A stretch of DNA of 64,000 nt from DATMER01 sp031390755 (GCA_031390755.1 JANMTS010000173.1:44370-108369), one strand, 5' to 3'; counted from the stretch's first letter, positions 1-9,900 are shown. Notes: generated by a model from the letters alone, not told the origin. Translations and numbers: made by a program.

Positions 1-3000
1 CCCGAGAGCTGGCCGAGCGTACAGACCTTGCAGGCCTCCATGAGCGCCGCGAAGACGTTCCCTCCGTCGAGCGCCGAGCGCTTCACCGCTTCGAGCGCCG
101 CGGGCGCGGTTGCCGCGTTGCGCTCCTGGAACGCGTCGCGCGCGTCGATGGCGTAGTCCTTCTCTCCGGTCGTCGCGCGGATGACCTCCGGCGGCGACAC
201 CGTGGGCGAGCCCGCCGGGTCGAGGAAGGTGTTGACGCCGATGAGCGGCAGCCGGCCGTCGTGCTTGAGCGTCTCGTAGTAGAGCGACTCGTCCTGGATC
301 TTCGAGCGCTGGTACATCCGCTCCATCGCGCCCAGGACGCCGCCGCGCTCCGAGAGCGCCCGGAACTCCGCCAACACGGCCGCCTCGACGAGGTCGGTCA
401 GCTCCTCCACGATGAACGAGCCCTGGGTGGGATTCTCGTTCTTCGAGAGACCGAATTCCTTGTTGATGATCAATTGGATTGCCAGCGCCCGCCGCACGCT
501 CTCCTCGGTGGGCGTGGTGATCGCCTCGTCGTAGGCGTTGGTGTGGAGCGAGTTGCAGTTGTCCTGGAGCGCCAGCAGCGCCTGGAGCGTCGTGCGGATG
601 TCGTTGAACGCAATTTCCTGAGCGTGCAGCGAGCGGCCCGAGGTCTGGATGTGGTACTTGAGCTTCTGCGACCGCTCCTTGCCGTTGTACTTGTCACGAA
701 TCGTGCGCGACCAGATCCGCCGCGCCACGCGGCCGATCACCGTGTACTCCGGGTCCATGCCGTTCGAGAAGAAGAACGATAGGTTCGGCGCGAAGTCGTC
801 GATCTTCATCCCGCGCGACAGGTAGTATTCGACGAATGTGAAGCCGTTGGCCAACGTGAACGCAAGCTGGGAGATCGGGTTCGCGCCCGCTTCGGCGATG
901 TGGTAGCCCGAGATCGAGACCGAATAGAAGTTGCGGACGTTGCGGTCGATGAAATACGCCTGGATGTCGCCCATCACCCGCAGCGCGAACTCGGTCGAGA
1001 AGATGCAGGTGTTCTGCGCCTGGTCTTCCTTGAGGATGTCGGCCTGCACCGTGCCGCGGACCGCGGAGAGCGTCGCCGCGCGGATCTTCTCGTAGACCTC
1101 GCGGGGCAGAACCTCGTCGCCCGAGACGCCCAGGAGCATCAGCCCGAGGCCGTCGTTGCCCTCCGGCAGCCCACCCTGGTACCGCGGCCTTTCCTGGCCC
1201 CGGCCCGCATAGATCTCGTCGATCCTGCGCCCGGTCTCGTCGGCCCGGCCCTGGCTGTGGATCCACTTCTCGCAACCCTGATCGATCGCGGCGTTCAGGA
1301 AGAAGCCGAGCACCATCGGCGCCGGACCGTTGATGGTCATCGATACGGACGTGGAGGGATCGGCGAGATCGAACCCCGAGTAAAGCTTTTTGGCGTCGTC
1401 GACGTTCGCGATCGAAACGCCGGAGTTGCCCACCTTGCCATAGATATCGGGCCGGATGTCCGGATCTTCGCCGTACAGGGTGACGGAGTCGAACGCGGTC
1501 GACAGGCGCTTGGCCGGGAGCCCCCGGGAAACGTAGTGGAACCGGCGGTTCGTCCGCTCGGGGCCGCCCTCGCCGGCGAACATCCGGGCCGGATCTTCGC
1601 TGTCGCGCTTGAGCGGAAAGACTCCGGCCGTGAACGGGAACTGGCCCGGAGGCGCTTCGCGCAGGAGCCAGATCAGGAGATCGCCCCAGTCCTCATACTT
1701 GGGGAGGGCGACCTTCGGGACCCGCAGGTGCGAGAGCGTCTCGGTGGCGAGGTCCAGCTCGATGACCTTGTCGCGCACCTGGAACTGATACTTGGCCGCG
1801 GCGTAGCGGCGCTTCGTGGCCGGCCACTCTTCGAGCAGCCTGCGGTTCTCCGGATCGAGCCGCGCCTCATACTCGCGGTACACGGCCTCCAGCTCGCCGA
1901 CCAGCTCGGGCTCGCTCTCGACGCGCTCGGTCACCTGCACCGTGTCGGCGGGGCCTTCCGGCTCGACGATGTCGAGGCGCCGCCGGCCGACGTTCTCGCG
2001 CAGGGCGTCGATGGCGCCGCGGAGCTGGTACATCTTGCGCGCGATGGCGGCCTGCTCGCGGACGCGCTCGTCGTAGGACTCGCAGGTCTCGGCGATCTCG
2101 GCGAGGTAGCGCGTCCGGTCCGGGGGGATGATGAAACGCCGCTCCTGAGGAGCGCTGTTTTCTCCACCTTGTGCAGCAAGAGCCTCGCGGTGCGATCCGG
2201 CGAGCGCCGTGGAGCCGGACTTCTTCCGGAGGACGGCCATCAGGGCCTCGTACAGCTGCGTCGTCCCGGGATCGTTGAACTGCGAGGCGATCGTCCCGTG
2301 GACCGGCACCTCTTCGTCCGTGATCGAAAACGAATTGTGATTGCGGCGCCACTGCTTCTTCACGTCGCGGAGCGCGTCGAGCGAGCCGCGCTTGTCGAAC
2401 TTGTTGATCGCGATGATGTCCGCGAAGTCGAGCATGTCGATCTTCTCGAGCTGCGTCGCGGCGCCGTACTCGGCGGTCATGACGTAGAGCGACGCGTCCG
2501 AATGCTCGGTGATCTCGGTGTCGGACTGCCCGATGCCCGAGGTCTCCACGATGATCAGATCAAAGCCGGCGGCGCGGCAGATCTCGATCGACTCGGCGAC
2601 GTGCTTCGACAGCGCGAGGTTCGCCTGGCGGGTGGCCAGCGAGCGCATGTAGACGCGCGGATCGTCGATCGAGTTCATGCGGATGCGGTCGCCCAGCAGC
2701 GCGCCTCCGGACTTGCGCTTGGAGGGGTCGATCGAAAGCAGGGCGACGGTGGCGTTCCGGGTGTCGGCAAGAAACCGCCGGACGAGCTCGTCCACGACGC
2801 TCGACTTGCCCGATCCGCCCGTTCCCGTGATGCCGAGGACCGGCGGCCGGCCCTTCTCCGGGGCGGGTAAAGCCGCAAGCTCGGCGCGCAGCCGGTCCCC
2901 CGCCTCCGGAAAGTTCTCGGCGATGGTGATCAGACCGGCGATGGTGGCCGGGTCGCGCTCGGGGAGCTTCGCGAGCAGGGGGCCGAAGTCGGCGGTCCGC

Positions 3001-3458
3001 TTCTCGAAGTCGCAGCGCGCGAGCAGGTCGCTGATCATCCCCTGGAGACCCATGGCTCGGCCGTCGTCCGGAGAGTAGATGCGGGCCACTCCGTACGCGT
3101 GCAGCTCCTCGATCTCCGCCGGGAGGATCGTGCCGCCGCCGCCGCCGAAGACCTCGACCCGGGCGTTCGCCTCGCGCAACAGGTCGATCATGTACTTGAA
3201 GTACTCGACGTGGCCGCCCTGGTAGGAGGTGATGGCGATGCCCTGCACGTCCTCCTGGATGGCGCAGCGGACGATCTCTCCGACCGACCGGTTGTGGCCG
3301 AGGTGGATCACCTCGGCTCCGGAGGACTGCATCAGCCGGCGCATCACGTTGATCGCGGCGTCGTGGCCGTCGAACAGCGAGGCCGCGGTGACGATCCGGA
3401 CGTGATTGCGAAGCGGCGCCGGCGAGAGGGAGGACGACGAAGAGGAAGGAGGATTCAC
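1..3458 (-). CDS. icmF: Fused isobutyryl-CoA mutase IcmF, 5' part (3' end lies outside the window)
   Basis: Adenosylcobalamin-dependent mutase that interconverts isobutyryl-CoA and n-butyryl-CoA, with its G-protein chaperone fused in. Reading the minus strand gives, in order: a B12-binding domain with the base-off motif (FDGHDAAIN, about residues 25-35), a MeaB-like GTPase with P-loop GTGGSGKSS near base 2810, a linker, then the large TIM-barrel mutase region containing TLYGEDPD and the NSGVSIANVDD stretch. The frame is open through base 1, so the C-terminus is missing. I chose GTG at 3458 because it follows a GGGG-containing SD by about 9 bases and precedes the NHVRIVTAASLFDGHD block that begins these proteins. 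The domain order B12-GTPase-mutase distinguishes IcmF from separate methylmalonyl-CoA mutase subunits. It is divergent from the next gene. Confidence 0.93.
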   Translation of the reverse strand, partial: MNPPSSSSSSLSPAPLRNHVRIVTAASLFDGHDAAINVMRRLMQSSGAEVIHLGHNRSVGEIVRCAIQEDVQGIAITSYQGGHVEYFKYMIDLLREANARVEVFGGGGGTILPAEIEELHAYGVARIYSPDDGRAMGLQGMISDLLARCDFEKRTADFGPLLAKLPERDPATIAGLITIAENFPEAGDRLRAELAALPAPEKGRPPVLGITGTGGSGKSSVVDELVRRFLADTRNATVALLSIDPSKRKSGGALLGDRIRMNSIDDPRVYMRSLATRQANLALSKHVAESIEICRAAGFDLIIVETSGIGQSDTEITEHSDASLYVMTAEYGAATQLEKIDMLDFADIIAINKFDKRGSLDALRDVKKQWRRNHNSFSITDEEVPVHGTIASQFNDPGTTQLYEALMAVLRKKSGSTALAGSHREALAAQGGENSAPQERRFIIPPDRTRYLAEIAETCESYDERVREQAAIARKMYQLRGAIDALRENVGRRRLDIVEPEGPADTVQVTERVESEPELVGELEAVYREYEARLDPENRRLLEEWPATKRRYAAAKYQFQVRDKVIELDLATETLSHLRVPKVALPKYEDWGDLLIWLLREAPPGQFPFTAGVFPLKRDSEDPARMFAGEGGPERTNRRFHYVSRGLPAKRLSTAFDSVTLYGEDPDIRPDIYGKVGNSGVSIANVDDAKKLYSGFDLADPSTSVSMTINGPAPMVLGFFLNAAIDQGCEKWIHSQGRADETGRRIDEIYAGRGQERPRYQGGLPEGNDGLGLMLLGVSGDEVLPREVYEKIRAATLSAVRGTVQADILKEDQAQNTCIFSTEFALRVMGDIQAYFIDRNVRNFYSVSISGYHIAEAGANPISQLAFTLANGFTFVEYYLSRGMKIDDFAPNLSFFFSNGMDPEYTVIGRVARRIWSRTIRDKYNGKERSQKLKYHIQTSGRSLHAQEIAFNDIRTTLQALLALQDNCNSLHTNAYDEAITTPTEESVRRALAIQLIINKEFGLSKNENPTQGSFIVEELTDLVEAAVLAEFRALSERGGVLGAMERMYQRSKIQDESLYYETLKHDGRLPLIGVNTFLDPAGSPTVSPPEVIRATTGEKDYAIDARDAFQERNAATAPAALEAVKRSALDGGNVFAALMEACKVCTLGQLS

Positions 3459-3676
3459 AGGTTTGGTCCCCAGTTCAGTCTCTAAAAAGGCAAGCCGATT
3501 CCTCAAGATCGAGACGCAAGCGGCTTGGAGCCGGAGGAGCATACAACAGGCCGCGCGCCTCCCGGAACGCGGCCCGGGGGAATACGGCGGCGGGGCACGG
3601 ATCTTGATTGCAATGCAGCCAGTCGGTGCCTGAACTGTGATAAGTGTGAGACGATCTTTACGGAGGATATAGACGC

Positions 3677-5938
3677 ATGCGTAATACCGCAAGGCCGCCC
3701 CACTCATCGAAACGGCCGCGCCTGCGAGCCGGCCTTCTGTTCGCCTCTCTCGCCGTCCTGACTCTCGCCACCGGCCGCGCCAGCCGCGCCGAGACCGCCG
3801 CCCAGACGGCCTCCTGGCCGGTCGTGGACGCCGTGACGACCCTCTCGCTCGACGCGGCGACGCTCTCCGGCCTCGGCCTGGAGATCACCGGGCTCGAAGC
3901 CAGCGGACGCCGGACGGCCCATGACCTGTCCGTCGTGCCCGCCGAGGCGCCGACGTTCAAGGCCAGCGGCGCGATCGGCCTTCGGGTTGTGGTCGCGTGG
4001 GACGGTTTCCGCGGCTTCGAGGGCGGCACGCTGCGCCATCAGGGCGGCCTGCGCCTCCGCGGCCCGGCGGGCTTCGACCTGGCCGGTCTCGTGCTGCGTC
4101 CGGGCAAGCGCGCGACGGAGCTGGAATTCGTCGACGCCAAGGGCACCGTGATGCTCACCACGGCGGAGGCGCAGTGGGAGATGGACGCCGAGCGCCACCA
4201 GCTGCGCTTCCTCAACGCCGATGTCCGGGTCACGCCCGAGCTCGCGAAGCGCCTGGGGGATTCGCGCTACGCGGGTGTGGCCGTCGGCGTCCTCGACATG
4301 GATGCGACGCTCCAGGGCGGCGCCCTCCCCCCCTCCCCGCCCGTCGGGATCAATGCGCCGCCCGCCTGCGGCGACTGGAGCGGCAACGTGGACGTCGGGC
4401 TGGTGAACATGTCCAGCATCGGCCAGGCCGGCATCGCCACGGTCAACGGCCGGCCGGTGGTGGTGGTTCTCCCCTCGGCGGAGCTCGAGAACGTCGGCAC
4501 CGCGAACGTGCCCTGGTACTCGAAGTTCACCAACCTGAGCGGCGTGCCGTTCGCGGACCAGCATCCGTACCTGGTCTGGCTGATGACGCGAGTCAACGCC
4601 GGAGTCCTCGAGCCCCTGGGCAAGAGCGATCTGAAGCACGCCTTCCTCACCATCAACACCGGCTGCGATCCGGGCGCCTGCACGGACTCGCACATCCTCG
4701 GCCTGGGCTGCGCGGATGTCTACAGCACAGGCACCAACAACAACGTCGGCTCGCTCGCGCCGCGCAACGAGGTCACGGCGTCGACCGGAATCTGGAGCCA
4801 CTGCGGCGGCATTCCCTCGCACTTCGACACGGACGGCAACTGCGCCCAGGACTTCTCGGGCCTCGGCGAGAACGCCTTCACGCACGGCCTGAAGGCGGCC
4901 GAGGCGGATCTGCAGGTGGCGGGCGCCCAGTACTACGTCGAGGCGTTCTACATCGTCCGCAACGACATCAACATCTTCAACAGCATGGGCTATCGGCAGG
5001 TGACTCCGGCGAAGCCGGTCAGCACCTGGACGTTCCCCACCGTGGGTGCCTACGTCCAGGGACCCGCGATCAACGCCTGGGTGAATCCGACCACCCCCGG
5101 TCCTGACGCCAACAACCAGCTCGTCAACACGGCGGAAGGCCGGGTCCAGCTCGCCGTCAAGGTGACCGACGTGGCCGGCGCGCCCGGCAAGAAGCGCTAC
5201 GCGTATGCCCTCCAGAACCACGACTTCGACCGCCGCCTCCGCAGCTTCCACGTTCCGTTCGACACCGCCAACGCCCTCATCGAGAACGTGGCCTATGCCG
5301 ACGGCGACGGTTTCGCGGTCAACGACTGGGTTTCGACCATCGACGCCTCGGGCATCACCTGGACGGTTCCGGCCGGCACGGTGAATCCGCCCGCCGAGCT
5401 CGACTACGCGACTCTCATCTCCTTCCGCTTCGACAGCGACGTGGCCCCCACCCCGGTGGAGACGAGCATGGCCATCGCCGATGCCGGTCCGCCGGACTCG
5501 ATCAACGAGATCCGCATTCCGGCGCTGGCGCCCGCCGGCATTGCGGGCGAGGGCGACTACCACACCCTCACCCCCTGCCGCGTGCTCGACACCCGCACCC
5601 CGAACGACGGAGCGGCTCCGCTCGCGTCGGCGAGCGTGCGTGAGGTCAACGTCGTCGCCAGCTCCTGCGGCGTGCCGGTCAACGCCTTCGCGCTGACCCT
5701 CAACGTGACCGAGATTGCGGCCACCGGCGCCGGCAGCATCGAGGTCTACTCGGTCGGCCCGCCGACCGGAGCCGCGACGGTGAGCTTCGACGCGGGCATC
5801 TTCCGCGCCAACAACGCCATCGTCATGATGACCGCGGCCGGCAAGCTGAACGTCAAGCCGACCATCACCGGCGGCGGCTCGACGCACGTGGTGATCGACG
5901 TCTCCGGCTACTTCACGCCCGCCGCGAAAAAGAAGTAA
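3677..5938 (+). CDS. Exported protein of unknown function with C-terminal CRVLDTR-type domain
   Basis: 753 residues. It starts with a basic segment and a hydrophobic stretch (about residues 17-35, ending near GRASRAE), which reads as a signal peptide, so the protein is probably exported. The body (about 60-600) has many Gly, Asn and paired Cys residues and no catalytic motif I recognise. Residues about 635-750 contain YHTLTPCRVLDTR and end in HVVIDVSGYF, a beta-rich module I associate with large secreted proteins of Acidobacteriota; that link is family knowledge, not a search. An SD (GGAGGA) lies about 8 bases before the ATG. The gene is divergent from icmF and is followed by a strong hairpin terminator. 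Confidence 0.8.
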   Translation: MRNTARPPHSSKRPRLRAGLLFASLAVLTLATGRASRAETAAQTASWPVVDAVTTLSLDAATLSGLGLEITGLEASGRRTAHDLSVVPAEAPTFKASGAIGLRVVVAWDGFRGFEGGTLRHQGGLRLRGPAGFDLAGLVLRPGKRATELEFVDAKGTVMLTTAEAQWEMDAERHQLRFLNADVRVTPELAKRLGDSRYAGVAVGVLDMDATLQGGALPPSPPVGINAPPACGDWSGNVDVGLVNMSSIGQAGIATVNGRPVVVVLPSAELENVGTANVPWYSKFTNLSGVPFADQHPYLVWLMTRVNAGVLEPLGKSDLKHAFLTINTGCDPGACTDSHILGLGCADVYSTGTNNNVGSLAPRNEVTASTGIWSHCGGIPSHFDTDGNCAQDFSGLGENAFTHGLKAAEADLQVAGAQYYVEAFYIVRNDINIFNSMGYRQVTPAKPVSTWTFPTVGAYVQGPAINAWVNPTTPGPDANNQLVNTAEGRVQLAVKVTDVAGAPGKKRYAYALQNHDFDRRLRSFHVPFDTANALIENVAYADGDGFAVNDWVSTIDASGITWTVPAGTVNPPAELDYATLISFRFDSDVAPTPVETSMAIADAGPPDSINEIRIPALAPAGIAGEGDYHTLTPCRVLDTRTPNDGAAPLASASVREVNVVASSCGVPVNAFALTLNVTEIAATGAGSIEVYSVGPPTGAATVSFDAGIFRANNAIVMMTAAGKLNVKPTITGGGSTHVVIDVSGYFTPAAKKK

Positions 5939-5948
5939 ACGTCTGAAA

Positions 5949-5989
5949 GAAACCGCCGCCCTGGTCTCCTCGACCAGGGCGGCGGTTTC
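5949..5989. terminator. Bidirectional hairpin terminator between convergent genes
   Basis: A perfect 18-bp stem (5949-5966 with 5972-5989) and a 5-base loop. A-rich and T-rich ends on the two arms supply a short U tract in either direction. It sits between the stop of the exported protein (5938) and the stop of the minus-strand DUF1295 gene (6002), so it can serve both. Confidence 0.9.
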
Positions 5990-6001
5990 TCAACTCCGGC
6001 G

Positions 6002-6793
6002 TCAGCTCCGGCGCGGCGGCCAGGGGATGAACGAGCTGGTTCGCTCGATGTACGCTCGATACCCTGGCCGCCGGCTCTCGATGTCCGCTTCGAGCAGGGG
6101 GACGCCCGAGACGCGCAGCAGGAGGAAGGTCGTAAACGCGGGCGCGTAGAGCGTCCAGATCCCGCCCGACACCCCCAGCGCGCACAAGCCGAAACCCCAC
6201 CAGAGGAGCGCCTCGCCGAAGTAGTTCGGGTGCCGGCTGTAACGCCAGAGCCCGGTGTCGAGCACCCGTCCGCGGCTCGCCGGATCACGCTGGAACGCCC
6301 CGAGCTGGGTGTCCGCCACCGCCTCGAAGGCGAATCCCACCAGCCACACCACGAAACCGGCGACGCACCAGGCCGGCTGGACGACCGGTCGAAGCTGAAC
6401 GAGGACGAGCGGCGTGCAGAGGATCGCGATCAACGTGGCCTGGAGCCAGAAGACGGTGAGCAGGCTGAGCCACCAGAATCGCTCCCCGTTCTTCTTGCGC
6501 ATCGCGGCGTAGCGCCGGTCCTCGCCATGGCCGCGGCCCCGCCACGCGATGTGCGCGCCGAGCCTCAGGCCCCACACCGCGACCATCCCGAGGACCAGAA
6601 GCTGTAGCGGCGAGGAGGCCGGGGCCCGGAGCCACGCAATGCCGGCGGCCACCAGGAATCCCGGCCCCCAGAAGATGTCGACGAGACTGACGTCCTTCCG
6701 GGCCACGCTCACCGCCCAGAGGACGAGACCACCCAGGAGACAGACGGCCCAGATGATGAGAAGAGTTGTAAGCATGAGCCGAGGATACGCCAA
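6002..6793 (-). CDS. DUF1295 family membrane protein (steroid 5-alpha-reductase/ICMT-like fold)
   Basis: 263 residues with about six hydrophobic segments, so an inner-membrane protein. The C-terminal half carries the family hallmark GLWRYSRHPNYFGEALLWWG (about 190-209), related to the NAD(P)H or SAM binding region of 5-alpha-reductases and isoprenylcysteine methyltransferases. The start is uncertain: TTG at 6793 follows GAGGAG, while ATG at 6775 begins MLTTLLIIW but has no SD. DUF1295 genes often travel with the FAD oxidoreductase/DUF1365/cfa group that lies at 9448-14749 here, so a lipid-modifying role is plausible; that link is inference. Biochemical activity is unknown to me. Confidence 0.85.
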   Translation of the reverse strand: MAYPRLMLTTLLIIWAVCLLGGLVLWAVSVARKDVSLVDIFWGPGFLVAAGIAWLRAPASSPLQLLVLGMVAVWGLRLGAHIAWRGRGHGEDRRYAAMRKKNGERFWWLSLLTVFWLQATLIAILCTPLVLVQLRPVVQPAWCVAGFVVWLVGFAFEAVADTQLGAFQRDPASRGRVLDTGLWRYSRHPNYFGEALLWWGFGLCALGVSGGIWTLYAPAFTTFLLLRVSGVPLLEADIESRRPGYRAYIERTSSFIPWPPRRS

Positions 6794-6818
6794 CCCACTC
6801 CTCAGGTCTCTGTGGGGC

Positions 6819-7793
6819 TCAGAAGAGCTTCATTCTCTCCCCGATCCAGCCGGCGATCTCCGGCGGACAGCCGATCCGCTTCAAGGCTTGTCGAAACTGC
6901 GCTTGATGCTGGGGTTCCGCCAGATAGTGGTAGTGCAGCAGGATGGGCTCGAAGCCACGCTTCATGGGCCACGACCGCCCTAACCGCCCGGGACCGTCGA
7001 GGAGATGAAGAGGAATGTTGTAGCGCTCGTCGAAATCGTGGACATTCGAGGTTCTGGACCAGATCGCGACGCTCAGCGCGGCCTGGCTGGAGCCCCACCA
7101 CTCGCTGGCCTCGGTCCCGACGAGGCCCGTGGATGCCCGGACGTCCAGTCCCGTCCCCGCCCAGGGACGCAGGTTCTCCGCCATTGAGGCAAAGAAGATC
7201 TCCCGCGTCCGTTCGAGAATCCCGAGATCCTTCCGGATCACGGAGAACCCGCCGTTGTACGACGCCCGGATCCGGACCTTGTCGATCGTCGTCGTGATCC
7301 ACGGCAGCCGTGCGGGCTCGATGCCCCCGAAGGCGCAGATGCGGGACCAGTAGGCGTCGAGGGGATCGCCTTCCCCACCCGACGCCGAGCCCTTCATGTC
7401 CACGGGCCGGACGCCGGCGTCCGCGCGCACGAAGCTCGGCTCGCCGACGAGGACCATGTCCGTGTCCAACAGGACCAGATAGGGCCGGGGCGAGACCCGC
7501 TCGGCCCAGGCGCCGGCCACGATGCGGTTGATCGTGCCGTAGGGGCTGCCCGTCTCGTTGAGCGGCTCCGCGACGTAGCTGACGCCGAGCATCTCGAGAC
7601 GCGCCTGGGCTTCGGGGCCGAGCGTCAGCCGGGGCCGGGGCGAGACCGCGAGGATCGGGGCGTTCCGGTAGCTTCCGCCGAACGTCCGGATGCTCTCGCA
7701 CAGAAGCCGGGCCTGCGGCTGCAGGCGGTTGGCCTCGACGCAGATCAGAAAGGCGATTTCGCTCTCGGCGATCTCATCAGGGGGGGCGGACAT
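6819..7793 (-). CDS. Glycosyltransferase-like protein (GT-A/nucleotide-diphospho-sugar transferase fold)
   Basis: 324 residues. The central LVLLDTDMVLVG (about 125-136) contains a D-x-D metal-binding motif typical of GT-A glycosyltransferases, preceded by the kind of alternating beta/alpha sequence expected of the nucleotide-sugar domain. No signal peptide or TM segment is evident. ATG at 7793 begins MSAPPDEIAE; the longer open frame upstream has low-complexity composition and lies antisense to the 7839 gene, so I rejected it. It is divergent from a membrane glycosyltransferase only 45 bases away, which suggests a shared regulatory region and a joint role in glycan synthesis. Donor and acceptor cannot be told from the sequence. 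Confidence 0.72.
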   Translation of the reverse strand: MSAPPDEIAESEIAFLICVEANRLQPQARLLCESIRTFGGSYRNAPILAVSPRPRLTLGPEAQARLEMLGVSYVAEPLNETGSPYGTINRIVAGAWAERVSPRPYLVLLDTDMVLVGEPSFVRADAGVRPVDMKGSASGGEGDPLDAYWSRICAFGGIEPARLPWITTTIDKVRIRASYNGGFSVIRKDLGILERTREIFFASMAENLRPWAGTGLDVRASTGLVGTEASEWWGSSQAALSVAIWSRTSNVHDFDERYNIPLHLLDGPGRLGRSWPMKRGFEPILLHYHYLAEPQHQAQFRQALKRIGCPPEIAGWIGERMKLF

Positions 7794-7838
7794 CGCGGTA
7801 TAGGATAGTCGACCGCGTCGATCCCTCAAGGAGGCTGG

Positions 7839-9335
7839 ATGAGCGAGGATTCGGCCGCCGGCCGGCTCCGTTTCGCGGCGCTCCTCACGGCGGCCTTCGT
7901 GATCTTGACCGTGCCGCGCCTGCTGCTCCACGAGCTCTGGCGCGACGAGGCCTGGCTCTGGGTCGTGGTCACCGAGGCCCGCTCCCTGCCCGAGCTGTTT
8001 GCACCGCTGGCCCGCAGCGGCCAGGGCTATCTCTTTCCCGTGCTCTGCTTTCTGGTGCGGCTGGTGTGGACGGCCCCGCAGGCGTTGCAGCTTCTCCATC
8101 TCGTCCTGGCCGGCGCCGCCGTCTTCATCTTCGTGCGGTGGTCGCCGCTCGGCCGCCGCGAGCGCGCGCTCTTCGTGCTCGGGTACTTCCCATTCTACGA
8201 ATACGCAGTGATCAGCCGGCACTACGTCCTCGGGGCTCTTCTCCTTTGGCTGGCCTGCATCGCGGCGCGCAGCCGCCGGCCCGCCATCGCGCTCGGCGTG
8301 ACGCTCGGCCTCCTCTGCCAGACCACGATCTACGGCTACATCGTGGCCTTCGCGATCGCCTGCGGATGGTGGCTCGCCCGCCGGTTCCGCCCGGCCGAGC
8401 GCGTGCCGATCCACCTGTCCGAGGCCGCCGCCGGCCTGGGACTGGCCCTAGCCGGCGCCGTCGCGGGGCTCGTTCAGCTCATCCCCAGCGCAGGCACCAG
8501 TTTCGCTCCCGGCTGGCGATTCGGTTGGGATCCGGCGCAGGCCGGCCAGGTTCTGGCCATGCCCTGGCGCGCCTTCGTCCCCCTCCCCCAGCCGGGTTTC
8601 CACTTCTGGAACACCAACCTGCTCAACCCCTGGCCGGTCCTGCAGGCGTTGGCCGGACTCGCAATGCTCGGAATCGCGGCCGCCCTTCTCTGGCGCAGCA
8701 AGATTGCGTTGATCACCTTCGGTCTCGGCGCCGCGGGATTTCTGGCCTTCGGCTACGTCAAGTACGTCGGCGTTCTCCGCCACCACGGCCATTGGTGGCT
8801 CCTGTTCGCGGCGGCGCTCTGGCTGGGAGGAGGCCTGAAGTCCGACCGCCGCTCCTGGCGCGTCCGGGCGCTCCTGGCCCTCCTCGTCCTTCACATCGGC
8901 GCCGCGGTCTTCTCCAGCGTCATGGATCTCCAGTATCCCTTCTCGAACGGCGCGGCGACCGCGGAGCTGATTCTCAGCGAAGGGCTGGATCGAGATCCGT
9001 TGCTCGGACATCGGGAGCCCCCGGCCGCCACGGTGGCTCTCGCCCTCGGCCGGCCCCTTTACTCGCCGTCGCGCAGCGTCTTCACCACCCATCCGGACTG
9101 GGGTCCCGAGCAGCGGGAGATGAGCCCGAGCGAGGTTCGCTGCGCGGCCCGCGAGCTCGCCCGGCGAGAGGGAAAGGACGTTGTCCTCGTCCTTACCTGG
9201 GAGCCCCCGCAGTGGGACGAGCTCGAAGCGGCCGGCTCCCGCCTGGGCGCGATCGTGGCCACCGAGGACTACCGGCTCTATCGGCTCCGTCACGACCGGC
9301 TGGCGGCGACGGAGCCGTCGGCAGGGTGCAGGTGA
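7839..9335 (+). CDS. Multi-spanning membrane protein, probable GT-C type glycosyltransferase
   Basis: 498 residues. A first TM helix (about 12-30) is followed by HELWRDEAWLWVV, the acidic loop-1 pattern seen in lipid-phosphate-sugar-dependent GT-C enzymes of the ArnT/PMT kind. At least nine further hydrophobic helices follow up to about residue 365, then a soluble C-terminal tail. Such enzymes transfer sugars from polyprenyl-phosphate carriers on the outer face of the membrane. The SD AAGGAGG sits 6 bases before ATG. It is divergent from the GT-A-like gene at 6819-7793. The family call rests on topology and the DE motif, so it is moderate. Confidence 0.65.
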   Translation: MSEDSAAGRLRFAALLTAAFVILTVPRLLLHELWRDEAWLWVVVTEARSLPELFAPLARSGQGYLFPVLCFLVRLVWTAPQALQLLHLVLAGAAVFIFVRWSPLGRRERALFVLGYFPFYEYAVISRHYVLGALLLWLACIAARSRRPAIALGVTLGLLCQTTIYGYIVAFAIACGWWLARRFRPAERVPIHLSEAAAGLGLALAGAVAGLVQLIPSAGTSFAPGWRFGWDPAQAGQVLAMPWRAFVPLPQPGFHFWNTNLLNPWPVLQALAGLAMLGIAAALLWRSKIALITFGLGAAGFLAFGYVKYVGVLRHHGHWWLLFAAALWLGGGLKSDRRSWRVRALLALLVLHIGAAVFSSVMDLQYPFSNGAATAELILSEGLDRDPLLGHREPPAATVALALGRPLYSPSRSVFTTHPDWGPEQREMSPSEVRCAARELARREGKDVVLVLTWEPPQWDELEAAGSRLGAIVATEDYRLYRLRHDRLAATEPSAGCR

Positions 9336-9390
9336 GCCCCCAAGGGCAGATACCAGCTGGGTCGGGCAGCATTTCACCGGCCAAGCGTGA

Positions 9391-9427
9391 GCTGATTCGG
9401 CTCCTCGTTGGGTGCTTGAGAATCAGC
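9391..9427. terminator. Possible weak bidirectional terminator hairpin
   Basis: The 8-base inverted pair GCTGATTC/GAATCAGC (9391-9398, 9420-9427) encloses a 21-base loop, in the gap between convergent genes ending at 9335 and 9448. There is no clear U tract, so termination is only suggested by position. Confidence 0.35.
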
Positions 9428-9447
9428 CGACTTGGCTCTTCAACCGG

Positions 9448-9900
9448 CTAGCTGGCTGGAGTGCCGAGAATCTTGTCGTACACCCACTTGCCCACGAACC
9501 CGGCCGCCGCGGTCAGGCCGATCCCCCAGGCGAGATCGAGCGGCACGAGGCGCGCCGGCCAGTCGCGCAGGACCGCCCAGTTCGTCAGCTCGTAGGTTCC
9601 GTAGGCGACCAGGCCCAGGGCCGCACCGCGCCGGGCCGCCGCGGCCGGACTCGCCGAGCCGCGCACCGCGTGGATCACGATGGCGGCCACGTAGAACGCG
9701 TAGAACAGGGCGGCCGCGGGCCAGTAGACGTCCGGCCGCTTGAGCGAGCCGAGCGACGTGTCGTAGAAGTCCTTGACCAGAATGCCCAGCCAGAGCAGAT
9801 CGAGAGCGAGCATCGTCGCCGCGGTCGCAGCGCTCGCCGCAGTCACAGCGGCGAGGGCGGGCGCACGCCGCGAAGTCTTTTCCTTGGAAAGAGATTTCAT
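9448..9900 (-). CDS. DUF2177 family membrane protein
   Basis: 150 residues with four hydrophobic helices. It begins with a basic N-terminus, then a TM segment containing LDLLWLGILVKDFY, and includes GTYELTNWAVLRDW (about 103-116), which I recognise as DUF2177. Molecular function is unknown. It is the last gene of the minus-strand lipid operon: its ATG overlaps the stop of the methyltransferase gene by four bases (ATGA), and AGGAGG lies 7 bases upstream. Family members commonly occur next to cfa-type genes, which supports a membrane-lipid role. Confidence 0.8.
   Translation of the reverse strand: MKSLSKEKTSRRAPALAAVTAASAATAATMLALDLLWLGILVKDFYDTSLGSLKRPDVYWPAAALFYAFYVAAIVIHAVRGSASPAAAARRGAALGLVAYGTYELTNWAVLRDWPARLVPLDLAWGIGLTAAAGFVGKWVYDKILGTPAS

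Noticed and set aside
900..2870. 656-codon plus-strand open frame opposite icmF
   Set aside because: It is antisense to a well-conserved mutase gene; composition (Arg, Gly, Asp, Val rich, no motifs) is that of a GC-rich shadow frame.
3704..5887. 727-codon minus-strand open frame opposite the exported protein
   Set aside because: Low-complexity Arg/Gly/His/Asp translation with no start context; the plus strand has signal peptide, SD and terminator.
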